DNA of 14,437 nucleotides from Sanchytrium tribonematis (lineage: Eukaryota > Sanchytriomycota > Sanchytriomycetes > Sanchytriales > Sanchytriaceae), in assembly GCA_018985235.1 (NCBI GenBank), contig JADGIG010000169.1, positions 1-14,437 of the forward strand, in the 5' to 3' direction. The notes under the pieces are model-generated. The model worked only from the letters and a program-made list of their open reading frames with translations, did no database searches and was not told where the DNA came from. Of the stretch, positions 6,796 to 14,123 are shown piece by piece; positions within the stretch are counted from its first letter, which is position 1; each line of letters begins with the position of its first letter. The position numbers were made by a program, and so were the translations under genes.

Positions 6796-6988
6796 TTTTA
6801 ATATTTGTTGAAATGTCTGCTTTTTATAGTTTCCAATCAGTCACCCAAGACCTAGTTTCCAATCACATACATTTTCTCTTCTGCAATTCAGACCTAGTTT
6901 GTTATCTGTTAAATGATGGTTATAATGAATTCATATTCAATATTTTCAGCGCAAGAAAGTAAACTAAGCCAAGGGGGCTTGTAACAGA
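6796..6988. promoter_or_regulatory. Divergent promoter with repeated CCAAT elements
   Basis: This 193-bp gap lies between the divergent 79-aa and DENND6-like genes. It has two CCAATCA motifs at 6833-6839 and 6859-6865, typical of NF-Y/HAP binding sites, in the same orientation and 26 bp apart. The repeats around them are listed separately. Two small plus-strand frames across it look like chance ORFs. Confidence 0.6.
6827..6900 (+). repeat. Interleaved direct repeats around the CCAAT motifs
   Basis: TAGTTTCCAATCA occurs at 6827-6839 and 6853-6865. AGACCTAGTTT occurs at 6848-6858 and 6890-6900. The two repeat types overlap in the middle copy, which suggests small duplications of a promoter element. 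Confidence 0.75.
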
Positions 6989-8479
6989 ATGAAAACTGTT
7001 CCGGCAATTTATCCCGAATGGCTAGATGCAATATTTGCTGTCAATTTTCATGTTGATCATGGCCAGGAAATAGAGGAGATATTCACTTTTGATGATAAAC
7101 TAGAATTTGACACTGAAATGCTAAATCATGTGAAATACCATGCATTTCCAGATATAAACATGCAAGAAATGACAAACATGATATACTGCTTTACATATGA
7201 AGACTACTATATTTATAATTTTTTTACCCAACAAAAGCAGGCTAATGTCAAAAGAGGCGCCTTGCAAAAGTCACTCTGTATTTGCACTAAATTAAAATAT
7301 ACTTGGTTTGGAATGTTTCGGGGTATATTATCGTGTATTGGGCCACTTTTTATTGAAATGGGACATCAAATTATATTAGATTGTTTAAAAACTTTAGGGC
7401 AGACGCCGCTGAATGAAAGAATTTTATTATTTGGAAGCATGATTATAAATCAGTGTAATGTGTTAACAATGTTTACACCACAGGATATGGTGACTCTATG
7501 GGAGCTTTTAATAACTGGAAACGGTCTTGTTGTATTTGGTAAGTTTCCCAGTGATTGTACAATTATGTCATTTGGATGCTTGCAATTGTTAGATCCATTA
7601 GAATTAGATATTATACCCTATTACACCATCCATAGTAGAGACTTGAAAGAGCATCAACAGTACCAGAACAAGGTCATTGCTGTGGCAAATCCTTTCCTGG
7701 TGAAACAATTGAATTGGCCAAATATGTTGAACCACGAAGGTCTTCAGTCCTCACACAAATGCGTCTTCAATATACCGCCAATTACTGTTGAAGATGAATT
7801 TACCTTGAAAACCTTTTTTTACGATTTGAATGAAAAGTTTGTACAACCCATAAAATCCTTCATAAACTTACTTTTACCTAATATGGCTATTCTCATGAAG
7901 CATGTTCATCTCAAATCATTTCAGATTCCTGAATTTTTGAAAAATTTAGAATCAGCGTACATTCCTTTAAGTAAAGAGTTTCACATAAAAAGGCAAGATA
8001 TGATTCAGATATATGAAAAATTTGTGAAAACTGCAATGTTTACGCGATACCTTAGTAGTCAAGTTGAGAGCACCGAATGTTTATTGCGTTTTAGGTATTT
8101 GGAATTGTTAGCATCATTTAACCTTTTGGAATGGGCGAGTAAGAAGAACGAACTAGAGATTGTTGAACTGCTTATTAAAATAAGAGAGTTGGTAACTCAA
8201 TTTGATCCGCTTAAATATACGGTGGAAGAAAGAAAAAGAACTAGTAGTGCCCCGCCTGTAATGTACAAGAGCTTCTCCGATAGGCCAGAGTCGCCTTTAT
8301 TTTCTCTACAGTCAAGCCCTGAAGGTGACATTACTGTGCAGTCTACTAAGGAGCCTTTGCAAAAGGAATTACGTCAATTATTAAAGCAATTAAAGCAGCA
8401 GACGGATAAGTTAATTAAATTAGTCCCAAGTGAGCTTCATGAATCTCTGCCTAAAATCCCGTTTGACAATTGGATCTAA
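6989..8479 (+). CDS. DENND6: DENN-domain Rab exchange factor, DENND6 (FAM116)-like
   Basis: The product is 496 aa. The N-terminus YPEWLDAIFAVNFHVDHGQEIE, followed by an FPD motif near residue 54 and VKRGALQKSLCICTKL (about 87-102), matches the upstream DENN region of DENND6. The core DENN block includes LWELLITGNGLVVFG (about 170-184), IIPYYTIHSRDLKE and VIAVANPFLVKQLNWP. A serine-rich loop lies near 425-445 (the SPLFSLQSSPEG region). A basic helical tail near the C-terminus (LKQLKQQTDKLIKLV) may pack or bind membrane. In animals DENND6A is an exchange factor for Rab14 in recycling endosomes; the partner here is unknown. The protein is somewhat shorter than human DENND6A. I see no intron, and the ATG fits the family start. 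Confidence 0.8.
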   Translation: MKTVPAIYPEWLDAIFAVNFHVDHGQEIEEIFTFDDKLEFDTEMLNHVKYHAFPDINMQEMTNMIYCFTYEDYYIYNFFTQQKQANVKRGALQKSLCICTKLKYTWFGMFRGILSCIGPLFIEMGHQIILDCLKTLGQTPLNERILLFGSMIINQCNVLTMFTPQDMVTLWELLITGNGLVVFGKFPSDCTIMSFGCLQLLDPLELDIIPYYTIHSRDLKEHQQYQNKVIAVANPFLVKQLNWPNMLNHEGLQSSHKCVFNIPPITVEDEFTLKTFFYDLNEKFVQPIKSFINLLLPNMAILMKHVHLKSFQIPEFLKNLESAYIPLSKEFHIKRQDMIQIYEKFVKTAMFTRYLSSQVESTECLLRFRYLELLASFNLLEWASKKNELEIVELLIKIRELVTQFDPLKYTVEERKRTSSAPPVMYKSFSDRPESPLFSLQSSPEGDITVQSTKEPLQKELRQLLKQLKQQTDKLIKLVPSELHESLPKIPFDNWI

Positions 8480-8484
8480 ATAAA
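8479..8484 (+). terminator. AATAAA polyadenylation signal overlapping the DENND6-like stop
   Basis: The sequence TCTAAATAAAAT has AATAAA starting on the last base of the TAA stop. Confidence 0.5.
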
Positions 8485-8607
8485 ATATGAAATAGATGCC
8501 TGTTGTATATTGGCGGTTGGATTTAAACATGCCACCATTTTTTTCAAATATGATTGGTCAAATATGATTGATTTGACTTTATAAGCAAAGTTTGAGTAGT
8601 TTCGAAA
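8480..8607 (+). promoter_or_regulatory. Promoter of the GPI-anchored protein gene, with repeat and TATA-like box
   Basis: This 128-bp gap has a TATA-like TTTATAAG at 8578-8585, 22 nt before the ATG, so the 5' leader would be very short. Upstream is the 13-bp repeat at 8544-8570, which carries ATTGG (reverse CCAAT) at its junction. Confidence 0.5.
8544..8570 (+). repeat. Two 13-bp direct repeats in a promoter
   Basis: TCAAATATGATTG occurs at 8544-8556 and 8558-8570 with one base between the copies. Confidence 0.8.
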
Positions 8608-9627
8608 ATGAATCAGCTTACTTTGGCATTACTTACAACAATGTCATTCGCAAAGGTAATTGAAAAGCGAAGTGAAGGAGTTAGTGGCAAATCTGAGGAC
8701 GGGAACAGTCTAAAGTTCAGTAAGGGAGAATTCAAGGATAAGGGCAAAGACGCGGTAGGGGGAAAGAAATTTGAAATTGAATTCGAGACTGATAGCAACA
8801 AAAAGCTAGAAATAAAGTCTAGGAATGGAAATATCGGAGGTCGATTCCTCATGAATTTGGAAGGTATTCCGTTTATCCGTGCAGGTATATGGAACAAGCA
8901 TGGCGGTGGTTTTGACAAGGACTCCTTTAGAGTATCCCTTTTAAGGATTGCTGAAGTAGCTAGCAATGAAACTGCTGCTACTGCTACCAATTATATTAGA
9001 TTAACAGGTAAGAAGAATAATTGGTCAAAAATACAGACTCAGAAAAGTGTTACTTCTGACGGAATATCGATTTATCAGTTCTCAACTTCCCTATTAGTCG
9101 GAAGCTGCAATATCACGTTGACGGCATTATACGCAGACCAAATTGCCTCTGCAGTTCAAAACAATCAATCCAGTACATTAACACCTTTAAGATTTAAATA
9201 TGGTATACAAGTTGATAAATTCCCATTTACTCATGGAGGCAGCTTGGTTTTAGTCAAGTCCGTTAAATCTACTAAAGTGGACAAAGATTCTGATTCTACT
9301 GTTTCCACAAATTCAGGTACTTTTGAATGGTCTGGAAATGTTACTGTCGATGGTGTCACAAAGCTTGTGAAAGCTTCAAAATTAGATGTCCCTTTGAATT
9401 CAATCATCAGCTCAGGTGATCATTCGGAGGATGGAGATTCTGATGGGAAATCAGATGATTTGGAGAGTTTATACGGATTTGACCTTGGTTCCGGTAAGTC
9501 AATTAATTGGGATCCAAGTTTGAATCTAGAAAGCGCAGTCGCTAGTACAGACAATACTGGCTCATCTTCTGCCATGTTATCAAGCATTCAAATCATTGCA
9601 TTAGCTGGTGCTATTCTTTTGACTTAA
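8608..9627 (+). CDS. Unknown GPI-anchored secreted protein, 339 aa
   Basis: The N-terminus MNQLTLALLTTMSFA is a short signal peptide, followed by a dibasic KR at 20-21 that a Kex2-like protease could cut. Residues about 22-80 are Lys/Asp/Gly-rich. The middle has beta-rich segments (ISIYQFSTSLLVGSCNITLTALYADQ and LRFKYGIQVDKFPF) and several N-glycosylation sequons (NWS, NET, NIT, NQS, NVT). An acidic DHSEDGDSDGKSDD run precedes the end. The C-terminus is a serine-rich stretch followed by the hydrophobic SIQIIALAGAILLT ending at the stop, a typical GPI signal. I do not recognise the family. It converges with the chitinase, so both may act at the cell surface or wall. Confidence 0.75.
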   Translation: MNQLTLALLTTMSFAKVIEKRSEGVSGKSEDGNSLKFSKGEFKDKGKDAVGGKKFEIEFETDSNKKLEIKSRNGNIGGRFLMNLEGIPFIRAGIWNKHGGGFDKDSFRVSLLRIAEVASNETAATATNYIRLTGKKNNWSKIQTQKSVTSDGISIYQFSTSLLVGSCNITLTALYADQIASAVQNNQSSTLTPLRFKYGIQVDKFPFTHGGSLVLVKSVKSTKVDKDSDSTVSTNSGTFEWSGNVTVDGVTKLVKASKLDVPLNSIISSGDHSEDGDSDGKSDDLESLYGFDLGSGKSINWDPSLNLESAVASTDNTGSSSAMLSSIQIIALAGAILLT

Positions 9628-9633
9628 AATAAA
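9628..9633 (+). terminator. AATAAA polyadenylation signal directly after the stop
   Basis: AATAAA follows the TAA at 9625-9627 without a gap. A second AATAAA lies in the palindrome at 9660-9673. Confidence 0.45.
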
Positions 9634-9659
9634 TACCATATTTAAAATTGCAGATTTTT

Positions 9660-9673
9660 AATAAAATTTTATT
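9660..9673. terminator. Palindromic two-way polyadenylation element
   Basis: AATAAAATTTTATT is a perfect 14-bp palindrome giving AATAAA on both strands. It sits in the 53-bp gap between the convergent surface-protein and chitinase stops, 7 nt past the chitinase stop. Confidence 0.55.
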
Positions 9674-9680
9674 GATTTGT

Positions 9681-11102
9681 CTAGTGAATTAATAAGATCA
9701 TAGTGACAAGTACTGCATTGATTGTAGAAGCGCTGCTATTTTTTTTGAAGTTTTGTTTAGTCTGTTGGGCTACTTCAGGAGTGTAATCACACTTGAGATT
9801 ACAATAATCACTTTCCTGCAAGCAAATGTCGGTAAAATTTCTATCTCCTATGACTTGAGCATTTAATCCACTTTTGACAGCACCATAAATTGATTTTGTA
9901 GAGTCTTCCTTCTCACCAATATCTTGTGATAAATCCCATAACATAATACCACCATATCCTTTAGAAATGACATACTGAGCTTTTTGTTTGGCTGATTCAA
10001 CGGTATCAAAACTATAAAAATGTGTACCATTACAAGCTGAAGAAGTTCCACGCTTAGAATCGTAGTTATATCCGCTAAATCCGTTACTAGTGGTCATTGA
10101 TATCATAGTCTTGTAATCCACTGCTATTAATTCAATGTCTTTTTTCGCATTCAAGGTTGCTCCCAAACATTTCATTCCACCGCTTCTTTCAGTTCCTGTT
10201 TTAAAATTTGTAAATCCTGTGGCATAAAGTGGGACACCCATAATCAATTTTTTGGGGTCAATACCAACGTAATCTGCAAATCCTAAATCGATATTTTTAG
10301 TTCTTTCATCAGAACTGTCATCGGGCCTACTGTATAACGGCGCGCCTAATCTTGTGATTTGATCATTGTGTTGAAATTCATAACTCATGAGCATTACAAA
10401 ACTACAGTAAGTGTTCAATTGTCCTAACACAGCTTTTCCAGATTTTAATTGTTGTAAATGAGGTGGCATCGCAACTGAAAGTATAGTGTCATCTGGCAAA
10501 TTTTGAGACTTCCAGTAAGCTCTTGTTTCTTTTAAAAATGAAGCTAAATTTTGAAAGTCATTTGCATCACTAGTGTAAGTTTTTTCAGAGTCACTACGCC
10601 AAAGTGCAGCTGGAAACTCCCAATCAATATCAATTCCATCAAATCCATATGTAGTCATCATATTTGTTGCGCCCTGAATCATCTTTTGCCTTGTATCAGA
10701 GCTTTTCATGACTGCACTGAAATTATGACTCCATGCCCATCCACCGATACTGAGCACAGTTCTCAAGCTGGGATTATCTCTCTTGACTTCCCACAATTGG
10801 TTAAGGTATCCTTTGAGACATGTTGATCCGCATGAACATTGACTTGCTGCAGGGTCGCTAGGTACATCAACGCTTGTTGCCCAACTTTCCCAATCCATAT
10901 CCGACCCAGGTCCATTGAAAGTCACTGTTCCGTCCAAATAGACAGTGGCGAACGCATACAACAAATGCGTTAATTTGGTAAAGTCGATGTCGGATAGCTG
11001 CACGCCTCCTTCTCTTGGCTGATAGTAGCCCACAATTTTGGTTTGGTTTAAACTCTGACCAATTTTCGAAGTAGATAGTACCGCTGAAAGGAACCAAATC
11101 AT
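9681..11102 (-). CDS. GH18 chitinase, secreted and GPI-anchored
   Basis: The product is 473 aa. The chosen start gives MIWFLSAVLSTSKIGQ, a plausible signal peptide. The frame is open 264 nt further upstream, but that part looks non-coding. The GH18 barrel begins KIVGYYQPREGG, has SIGGWAW at 118-124, and the catalytic DGIDIDWE at 155-162 with acid Glu162. The last-strand motif GGIMLWDLSQD carries the conserved Trp. N-glycosylation sequons are present. The C-terminus has a Cys-containing segment (DICLQESDYCNLKCDYTP) and a hydrophobic tail (INAVLVTMILLIH) that looks like a GPI signal. It would hydrolyse chitin beta-1,4 links, either in the organism's own wall or that of a host; the sequence cannot say which. 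No chitin-binding module is clear. Confidence 0.92.
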   Translation of the reverse strand: MIWFLSAVLSTSKIGQSLNQTKIVGYYQPREGGVQLSDIDFTKLTHLLYAFATVYLDGTVTFNGPGSDMDWESWATSVDVPSDPAASQCSCGSTCLKGYLNQLWEVKRDNPSLRTVLSIGGWAWSHNFSAVMKSSDTRQKMIQGATNMMTTYGFDGIDIDWEFPAALWRSDSEKTYTSDANDFQNLASFLKETRAYWKSQNLPDDTILSVAMPPHLQQLKSGKAVLGQLNTYCSFVMLMSYEFQHNDQITRLGAPLYSRPDDSSDERTKNIDLGFADYVGIDPKKLIMGVPLYATGFTNFKTGTERSGGMKCLGATLNAKKDIELIAVDYKTMISMTTSNGFSGYNYDSKRGTSSACNGTHFYSFDTVESAKQKAQYVISKGYGGIMLWDLSQDIGEKEDSTKSIYGAVKSGLNAQVIGDRNFTDICLQESDYCNLKCDYTPEVAQQTKQNFKKNSSASTINAVLVTMILLIH

Positions 11103-11316
11103 TACGTTGTGGACGTAGCTCGGTTTTTGACAGATTATTTTCCCTAAGGCCCAATCACAAAGCCGCAATATATTGCTTCTGCTTGGCTTTGACTTGTGAG
11201 CAACCTTAGAGAACTTCCCCGTTAACCAACTTGTCGATATCAAAAAATTGCGAGCGGCATATGAAAATTGTAATAAAATTTTAAGTTTCAAAAAAAAAAT
11301 TTGTAATGATAAAGTT
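11103..11316 (-). promoter_or_regulatory. Intergenic region upstream of the chitinase
   Basis: This 214-bp gap contains A/T runs, including a nine-A run at 11291-11299, and must hold the chitinase promoter and the 3' end of the upstream gene. I see no clear TATA, CCAAT or RNA gene in it. Confidence 0.35.
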
Positions 11317-11321
11317 TTATT
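11316..11321 (-). terminator. AATAAA polyadenylation signal containing the stop of the ubiquitin-like gene
   Basis: The minus strand reads CAATAAAAC, so AATAAA contains the TAA stop. Confidence 0.5.
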
Positions 11322-11928
11322 GCATCCGCAGTTGTTCATCATTATCTTGCTCTTGTTGAGCAGCATGCATTTCCATTAATAACTTTGATGGATCAACATC
11401 CATAATGCCTGGGATCAATGTGCCAATAAAGGTAGTAATAATACTGCTGTTAACATCAAAGGAGCCTGCAGCTCCACTAAGTAATGAAAATGGGACGTAA
11501 TTGTAACCTAAGTATGCACTCATGCCGAGAATGTAGAAAAATGTAATTTCAGAAGGATTTCTTCTAAAAAATATTAAAAGTAGTAGCAACAATCGGAAAC
11601 CGAATGAAGCAACTTTCCAAAGATTGTTAGTTGGATCTTCATTGTTTCTTTCAGTTTCGTCTTCCACATTTGGCTCATTTAATAGTGGTTCGGTCAACTG
11701 GGATTCTGATGTTGTAGAGTAGGTTACTCGAGATTTAGAGGCACCGAATGGAAGCAGAATGACTGTATCACTCAACTCAATATTATCTGTGTCTCTCAAC
11801 AAGATTCCCCTCTTAATAAATGAGCAGTCTGGGTATCCGAGCTTTGAAATTTCTATTTTTATTTGATTGACTGAACCATGAAGTGAGTCAAATTCAGATA
11901 GTTGCTTGGAAACGTAAAAACCTCTCAT
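11317..11928 (-). CDS. Ubiquitin-like membrane protein, HERP/Dsc3-like
   Basis: The product is 203 aa. Residues about 1-60 resemble a ubiquitin-like fold: a helix-like NQIKIEISKLGYP followed by RGILLRDTDNIELSDTVILLPF, the usual strand 3 to strand 5 pattern. A polar linker with acidic runs spans about 65-105. Two hydrophobic segments follow: VASFGFRLLLLLLIFF near 106-121 and FFYILGMSAYLGYNYVPFSLL near 129-149. The tail is helical and Met/Gln-rich. Ubiquitin-like plus two membrane segments is the layout of HERP and Dsc3, which take part in ER- or Golgi-associated degradation; this assignment is inferred from architecture only. The frame stays open upstream of the first ATG, so a longer N-terminus or a spliced first exon is possible. 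Confidence 0.6.
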   Translation of the reverse strand: MRGFYVSKQLSEFDSLHGSVNQIKIEISKLGYPDCSFIKRGILLRDTDNIELSDTVILLPFGASKSRVTYSTTSESQLTEPLLNEPNVEDETERNNEDPTNNLWKVASFGFRLLLLLLIFFRRNPSEITFFYILGMSAYLGYNYVPFSLLSGAAGSFDVNSSIITTFIGTLIPGIMDVDPSKLLMEMHAAQQEQDNDEQLRMQ

Positions 11929-12045
11929 TATTGCAAAGTTCGAGCTTTGGGGAATGTCGAAATTAAAAGGATGATTGCATTCACTTGATTGGACAAAATG
12001 TACACGGAGAGATCACAAACTCACTTTTTAAAACATTTCAAATTG

Positions 12046-12930
12046 TCAAACCTGCTCATTTACTAAGTTATCTCTGGTTTCACCTGAAATTATCTGATAA
12101 CTGCTTTTAGCTGACGTAACAGGGGAATCCTGTCCAAAAGATTTAAATATCACTTTTTGAATTGTCAAATATACAAGACAGTTTAAAAATCCTTGCAACG
12201 GCAATGTGAAAGCTTGAATAATTTGCAACCAAAACACCTCATTCCCTGTCGCTGTTTGAACAATTCTGGTTATTGCGGAGGGTCCAAATACAAGTAACAT
12301 CATATAAACATAAAATAATTGATTTTTGGCAGACTTTAAAGTCCGTCTGGATAATTTGAAACCTGATATTTTCTGGCTTTTGTTTATAAAAATCAATACT
12401 ATGAGTGCAATTGTAATATTATAAAGTATCGCAATGAAGACCCAACCGTAAAAGGTTGCAAATCGTAAATCAACGTCCCTGGGACTTAGCCAGCACCATC
12501 CACCAACTGGAAGCATGCTTTTTCGTATTAAGCCAACTAAGGCTCCAGTTATAGGAATTCCCCAAGCAAAAATATGATATAAAGGTTCTAATTTGTTGGC
12601 TTTTCTGACGCTATATCCAAATACCACTCGCAACAGTATATTTGTAGAATGTGCCATATTCCAGAGTGGTGCACCCACTGTCATCTGTATAAAGAAACCT
12701 TCAAGTGAGCACAAATACTGATTATCAAAAAACCATGGTCCAATGAAAAACATGATAGAACAAGCAAAATCTAATAAACTCATATAAACGATTATTTTCT
12801 TTGATAAATTTCTTTTATCTGAAGAATCACTCACATAGAATCTATATAAAATAACAACACTCCCAATAATACTAAACGAGCTACTTATTTTCGTCATAAT
12901 TCCTAATGTCTGATAATGATCAACCGACAT
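12046..12930 (-). CDS. Seven-transmembrane receptor, cAMP-receptor-like (CAR/crl family)
   Basis: The product is 294 aa with seven hydrophobic segments, near residues 12-30, 44-66, 78-100, 117-137, 160-184, 205-226 and 232-256. The short N-terminus, the Cys in YLCSLEGFFIQ before helix 3, the GGWCWLSP loop with its paired Cys between helices 4 and 5, and the LNCLVY pattern in helix 7 match the Dictyostelium cAMP-receptor-like family. The cytoplasmic tail is short and Ser/Thr-rich. It likely couples to heterotrimeric G proteins at the plasma membrane; the ligand cannot be read from sequence. The start is 67 bp after the LIM-gene stop, same strand. Confidence 0.85.
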   Translation of the reverse strand: MSVDHYQTLGIMTKISSSFSIIGSVVILYRFYVSDSSDKRNLSKKIIVYMSLLDFACSIMFFIGPWFFDNQYLCSLEGFFIQMTVGAPLWNMAHSTNILLRVVFGYSVRKANKLEPLYHIFAWGIPITGALVGLIRKSMLPVGGWCWLSPRDVDLRFATFYGWVFIAILYNITIALIVLIFINKSQKISGFKLSRRTLKSAKNQLFYVYMMLLVFGPSAITRIVQTATGNEVFWLQIIQAFTLPLQGFLNCLVYLTIQKVIFKSFGQDSPVTSAKSSYQIISGETRDNLVNEQV

Positions 12931-12988
12931 GCTTCACCCTTTTCATAAAAACCTAAAAGGGGTCATATGGACTAAAGTCAAAAATGGA

Positions 12989-12994
12989 TTTATT
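12989..12994 (-). terminator. AATAAA polyadenylation signal of the LIM gene
   Basis: AATAAA lies three bases after the TAA stop at 12998-13000. Confidence 0.45.
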
Positions 12995-12997
12995 GGT

Positions 12998-13970
12998 TTA
13001 TCCATAAAGCTTGACATGGCATGTTTGACAATATGGCTTGCCTTCATTTGCTTTAAACGGAACATTGCTTGTCAGCAATTTCTTGCAAAAACTGCAAGTG
13101 AAATGATCTGCATGCCAGCTTTTCCCCAAGGCGTTGACCGTTCGACCCATTATGGGTTTATGACATTGTGCACAAACACTACCTTTCAGCTCATGATAAT
13201 GTTGGAGACAATATGGCTTATTGTCCACGGCATAAAATTGGCCATTTTTAAAAGGTTGATTGCATTGCTAAGTAAATGAAAATTACAAAACATGTGAAGC
13301 AACTGGCATGGAACATCTGGTTCAAGGCGTTCAATCCTTCATCACTTATTGGTTTTGCGCATTTGGCACACGCCACAGCAAATAACTGAAGATAATGCGG
13401 TTTACAATAGGGTTTTCCTTCATTTTCCATGAATTGTCCATCTTCAAACGTATTACCACAGTGAGAGCAGAAAAAATGCTCAGGGTGCCACTTTTTCTCA
13501 AGCGCAGTAATGTAGCTATCGGTGATGAGCTCATCACAATATCCACATTTGGAATTACAAATTTCCTCATAATGTTCTAAACAATATACGTGTCCTTGTA
13601 AATCGTAAATCTCATCAACTAGTTTGGTATCACATGCAGCACATTTGAGACAATCTCTATGAAATGGAAGAGTATCAGCAATCAATAGAGCTAATTCTTG
13701 CTCATGGTCTAGTTTTGTAATTGGTAAGCCGCAACCTCGACACAATTCAACAATTGTTTGCTTCCCAGCAATTGTCTTTCTTTCAGACTTTAAATCTTGA
13801 AATGGTTCTTTGGATTTCAATTCTTTAATTTGCGCAGGGTCATTTGTCGTTAATACATCAGCTTGCTCACCTGCACGTTTAAGCTCATCTAATGCTTGGG
13901 TAAATCTACCTTGATCTTTTTTCTCTACTTTGGAGGGTAGAGATTGTAACAAAGAGCTTAAATCATCCAT
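12998..13970 (-). CDS. Paxillin-like protein with four LIM domains, one intron
   Basis: Exons 13970-13287 and 13267-12998 give 317 aa. The start MDDLSSLLQSLPSK is an LD-type motif, very like the first LD motif of paxillin (MDDLDxLL). The frame is open slightly further only through a TTG, so the ATG at 13968-13970 is preferred. A charged linker leads to four LIM domains, near 77-135, 138-190, 197-250 and 257-315, with the zinc ligands intact (for example CRGC, HPEHFFCSHC, YCLQHY and YCQTC). Paxillin-family proteins are scaffolds at sites of actin and membrane attachment, with polarity roles in fungi (Pxl1). That role is inferred here. The linker is much shorter than in animal paxillin and shows one clear LD motif. 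Confidence 0.88.
13268..13286 (-). other. 19-nt spliceosomal intron in the LIM gene (phase 0)
   Basis: The minus-strand intron is GTAATTTTCATTTACTTAG. Splicing restores the third LIM domain, joining CFTCF to QCNQPFKNGQF. Retention gives a stop eight codons past the intron end. Confidence 0.95.
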
Positions 13971-14123
13971 CTTTGAAAATTTACCCACCAATCGCGATTT
14001 TTTTTAATTTGAAAATCTGAAATCAAAGTTAAAGAAAAGATTTAGAGCAGCATTTGATTTATTAATGGCTGAACGAAAGTAGTTTTGAAGCACAAGATTG
14101 CTCCAAATCTTAAAGGAGTGAAA
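13971..14123. promoter_or_regulatory. Divergent promoter region of LIM and symporter genes
   Basis: This 153-bp gap lies between two divergent starts. It has an eight-T run near 13999-14006 and an A/G-rich stretch. No clear TATA or CCAAT element is seen. Confidence 0.4.

Noticed and set aside
6699-6962. Plus-strand 87-aa ORF across the 79-aa gene and promoter
   Set aside because: It spans the CCAAT repeats and has no domain. The divergent arrangement explains the region better.
8613-8990. Minus-strand ORF across the GPI-anchored protein gene
   Set aside because: It is antisense to a gene with a signal peptide and GPI tail, has no domain, and reads as a shadow frame.
10867-11154. Minus-strand 95-aa ORF in another frame of the chitinase
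   Set aside because: It overlaps the conserved chitinase N-terminus in another frame; translation has no family features.
11103-11366. In-frame N-terminal extension of the chitinase to an ATG at 11366
   Set aside because: The extra 88 residues are basic and low in structure, overlap the end of the upstream gene, and put the good signal peptide inside the protein. The start at 11102 is preferred.
12929-13279. Plus-strand ORF of 116 aa across the LIM exon 2
   Set aside because: It is antisense to conserved LIM domain 4 and the end of LIM 3; no independent support.
13971-13991. Start of the LIM frame at 13991
   Set aside because: That codon is TTG. The ATG at 13970 begins directly with the LD motif.
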